Source of the DNA: Paludibacter sp.
Lineage (GTDB): Bacteria; Bacteroidota; Bacteroidia; Bacteroidales; Paludibacteraceae
Assembly (NCBI GenBank): GCA_028748945.1
Contig: JAQTOL010000162.1
Span: 1-7,122 of the forward strand
Direction: 5' to 3'
DNA: 7,122 bases
The notes under the pieces: model-generated
The model's database searches: none
What the model was told of the DNA's origin: nothing
What the model saw: the letters and a program-made list of their open reading frames with translations, nothing else
In this document: piece by piece, positions 6,059-7,122 of the stretch
Position numbering within the stretch: the first letter of the stretch is position 1
Layout of the letters: each line of letters starts with the position of its first letter
Made by a program: the position numbers and the translations under genes

Positions 6059-6106
6059 CCTTCTCTGTGTTGTTTTTCTACAACTACAGAGGAGGTTTTT
6101 CTTTTT
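6059..6106 (+). terminator. Rho-independent terminator after tRNA-Cys
   Basis: CTCTGT at 6063-6068 pairs with ACAGAG at 6086-6091, and GTTGT at 6069-6073 pairs with ACAAC at 6080-6084, with one bulged T at 6085 and a 6-nt loop. The base extends through CCTT/GAGG (6059-6062 and 6092-6095) with one G-T pair. The T-rich tract 6096-6106 follows. It starts 9 nt after the tRNA. Confidence 0.88.
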
Positions 6107-6171
6107 CAAACGTTTGCAGGTATTCTTTGCAGGGTCTTTCCTTCATTCCACTATTATTGCACTTTTTTTTG

Positions 6172-6179
6172 TAAATTTG
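6172..6179 (+). promoter_or_regulatory. Putative -7 promoter box of the glucanotransferase gene
   Basis: TAAATTTG fits TAnnTTTG exactly and lies 25 nt before the ATG at 6205, giving a leader of about 20 nt. No good -33 TTTG lies 17-23 nt upstream; the nearest TTG at 6157-6159 is too close. The promoter may be weak or need an activator. Confidence 0.5.
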
Positions 6180-6204
6180 CACACCAATATTCTTTACAAA
6201 GAAA

Positions 6205-7122
6205 ATGAAAATTCAATTCAACATACACTATATAACTCAATGGGGAGAGTCCTTGTATCTCTTACTATATAATCCCGAAGAATCAACTATAAAAGAACCG
6301 AAAAGCATTGTAATGCAATTCAATGATAAATTTGAATGGACAATTGAAATCACTCTTGATTCAAGCGTTTCATCCGTTTTATATCAATACGCTCTGCTAA
6401 ATTCAGATAAAACTTTCAAAAGGGAATACGGGGCAATTCGAAAAGTTGAATTTGATACAACACACGAAAACATTAAGATTCAGGATTATTGGAGAAGTTC
6501 ATTTGGCGATTCACCCTTTACAAGTGCTGCTTTTACAAACTGTTTTTTCAAACGAAAAGAAATTACTCCGGTTTTAAATCCGGAAGATGCAAATTTAATA
6601 TTACGCCTAAACTGTCCTCAACTAGAGCCGGAGCGGCATATTGCCATAATTGGAAATCAAAAGGCATTAGGAAACTGGGATGAAAAGGGCAAAGTCAGGC
6701 TGGATGAAACCAACTTCCCGATATGGAGTATATCCTTTAATGCACAACAGTTTACATTTCCACTGGAGTATAAATTTCTGATTGTTGACACAAAAACCGA
6801 TAAAGTATTAGCCTGGGGCGGAGGTCCGAATCGTATACTCAAATCATCAAGTCAAAAAAAACTGTCGGTTATTACTGAAGAGCATTTCCTTCGTACCATC
6901 CCTTCATGGAAAGGGGCCGGAGTCGCCATACCGGTTTTTTCACTTCGAAGCGGTGAAGGTTTTGGCGTTGGAGAATTTAACGACCTAAAAAAAATGGTGG
7001 ACTGGGCGAAGAAAACCGGTCAAAGAATCATTCAGACACTTCCTATAAACGATACGATTTTATACCATACCAACTACGATTCATATCCGTATAATGCCGT
7101 ATCCGTACATGCATTGCATCCT
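6205..7122 (+). CDS. malQ: 4-alpha-glucanotransferase (GH77) with N-terminal CBM20 domains, N-terminal part
   Basis: The frame is open from the ATG at 6205 to the window edge, giving 306 residues of a protein expected to be roughly 900 long. GH77 enzymes (amylomaltase/disproportionating enzyme) transfer alpha-1,4-glucan segments between maltooligosaccharides in the cytoplasm. Residues 1-85 form a first, divergent CBM20-like starch-binding domain. Residues 130-215 form a second, clearer one, with GNQKALGNWDE at 150-160 and AWGGGPNRIL at 203-212. The catalytic domain starts near residue 235: GAGVAIPVFSLRS at 237-249, GFGVGEFNDLKKMVDWAKKT at 252-271 and the YDSYPYNAVSVHALHP region at 291-306, which matches the early GH77 substrate-site segment. 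The catalytic Asp and Glu lie beyond the window. Two CBM20 domains before GH77 is the plan of bacterial MalQ in Bacteroidota and of plant DPE2. No signal peptide is visible. Confidence 0.9.
   Translation, partial: MKIQFNIHYITQWGESLYLLLYNPEESTIKEPKSIVMQFNDKFEWTIEITLDSSVSSVLYQYALLNSDKTFKREYGAIRKVEFDTTHENIKIQDYWRSSFGDSPFTSAAFTNCFFKRKEITPVLNPEDANLILRLNCPQLEPERHIAIIGNQKALGNWDEKGKVRLDETNFPIWSISFNAQQFTFPLEYKFLIVDTKTDKVLAWGGGPNRILKSSSQKKLSVITEEHFLRTIPSWKGAGVAIPVFSLRSGEGFGVGEFNDLKKMVDWAKKTGQRIIQTLPINDTILYHTNYDSYPYNAVSVHALHP

Noticed and set aside
5899..6272. Two open frames of about 90-103 residues (5899-6174 and 5961-6272)
   Set aside because: Both run across the tRNA-Cys gene, its promoter or its terminator and into the start of malQ, with no protein-like pattern.
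6489..6842. Short open frames (6489-6683 on +, 6657-6842 on -) within the glucanotransferase gene
   Set aside because: The continuous 306-residue CBM20/GH77 frame from 6205 to the window end covers this region and explains the sequence.

Overview
The window looks like an ordinary chromosomal segment of a low-GC member of the Bacteroidota, most likely Bacteroidales. Three signs support this. Boxes of the form TAnnTTTG, the -7 element of the primary Bacteroidota sigma factor, precede kup, the dehydrogenase gene, the tRNA and malQ. Shine-Dalgarno sequences are mostly weak. The gene families also fit: a HipA-like kinase/DUF3037 pair, an ECF sigma factor followed by a 'VPENYF' single-pass protein and a Spy-like exported protein, and a 4-alpha-glucanotransferase with an N-terminal CBM20 region. 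The species cannot be named from this sequence. Every protein-coding gene and the tRNA lie on the + strand.

Layout: (1) 1-714 holds the 3' end of a HipA-like kinase gene and an overlapping DUF3037 gene. (2) 715-1073 is an AT-rich gap ending in the kup promoter. (3) 1074-3002 is kup, a potassium uptake permease, closed by a strong terminator. (4) 3163-4176 is a D-2-hydroxyacid dehydrogenase gene. Its promoter lies inside the longest open frame, which moves the start to 3223. (5) 4379-5883 is a three-gene cluster: an ECF sigma factor, a small single-pass membrane protein (probable anti-sigma factor) and an exported Spy/CnrX-like protein. (6) 5933-6106 is a self-contained tRNA-Cys(GCA) unit with its own promoter and terminator. 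(7) 6172 to the window end is a promoter box and the 5' part of a 4-alpha-glucanotransferase gene.

The genes do not form one pathway. Potassium uptake, reduction of a 2-oxoacid or glyoxylate, envelope-linked regulation, tRNA supply and alpha-glucan use are separate transcription units. The cluster most likely to be a functional system is sigma/anti-sigma/exported sensor, whose layout recalls the CnrH-CnrY-CnrX metal sensing system. The signal it senses cannot be read from the sequence. The kinase/DUF3037 pair is a second conserved but poorly understood module. I found no CRISPR array, insertion sequence, integrase or phage gene.
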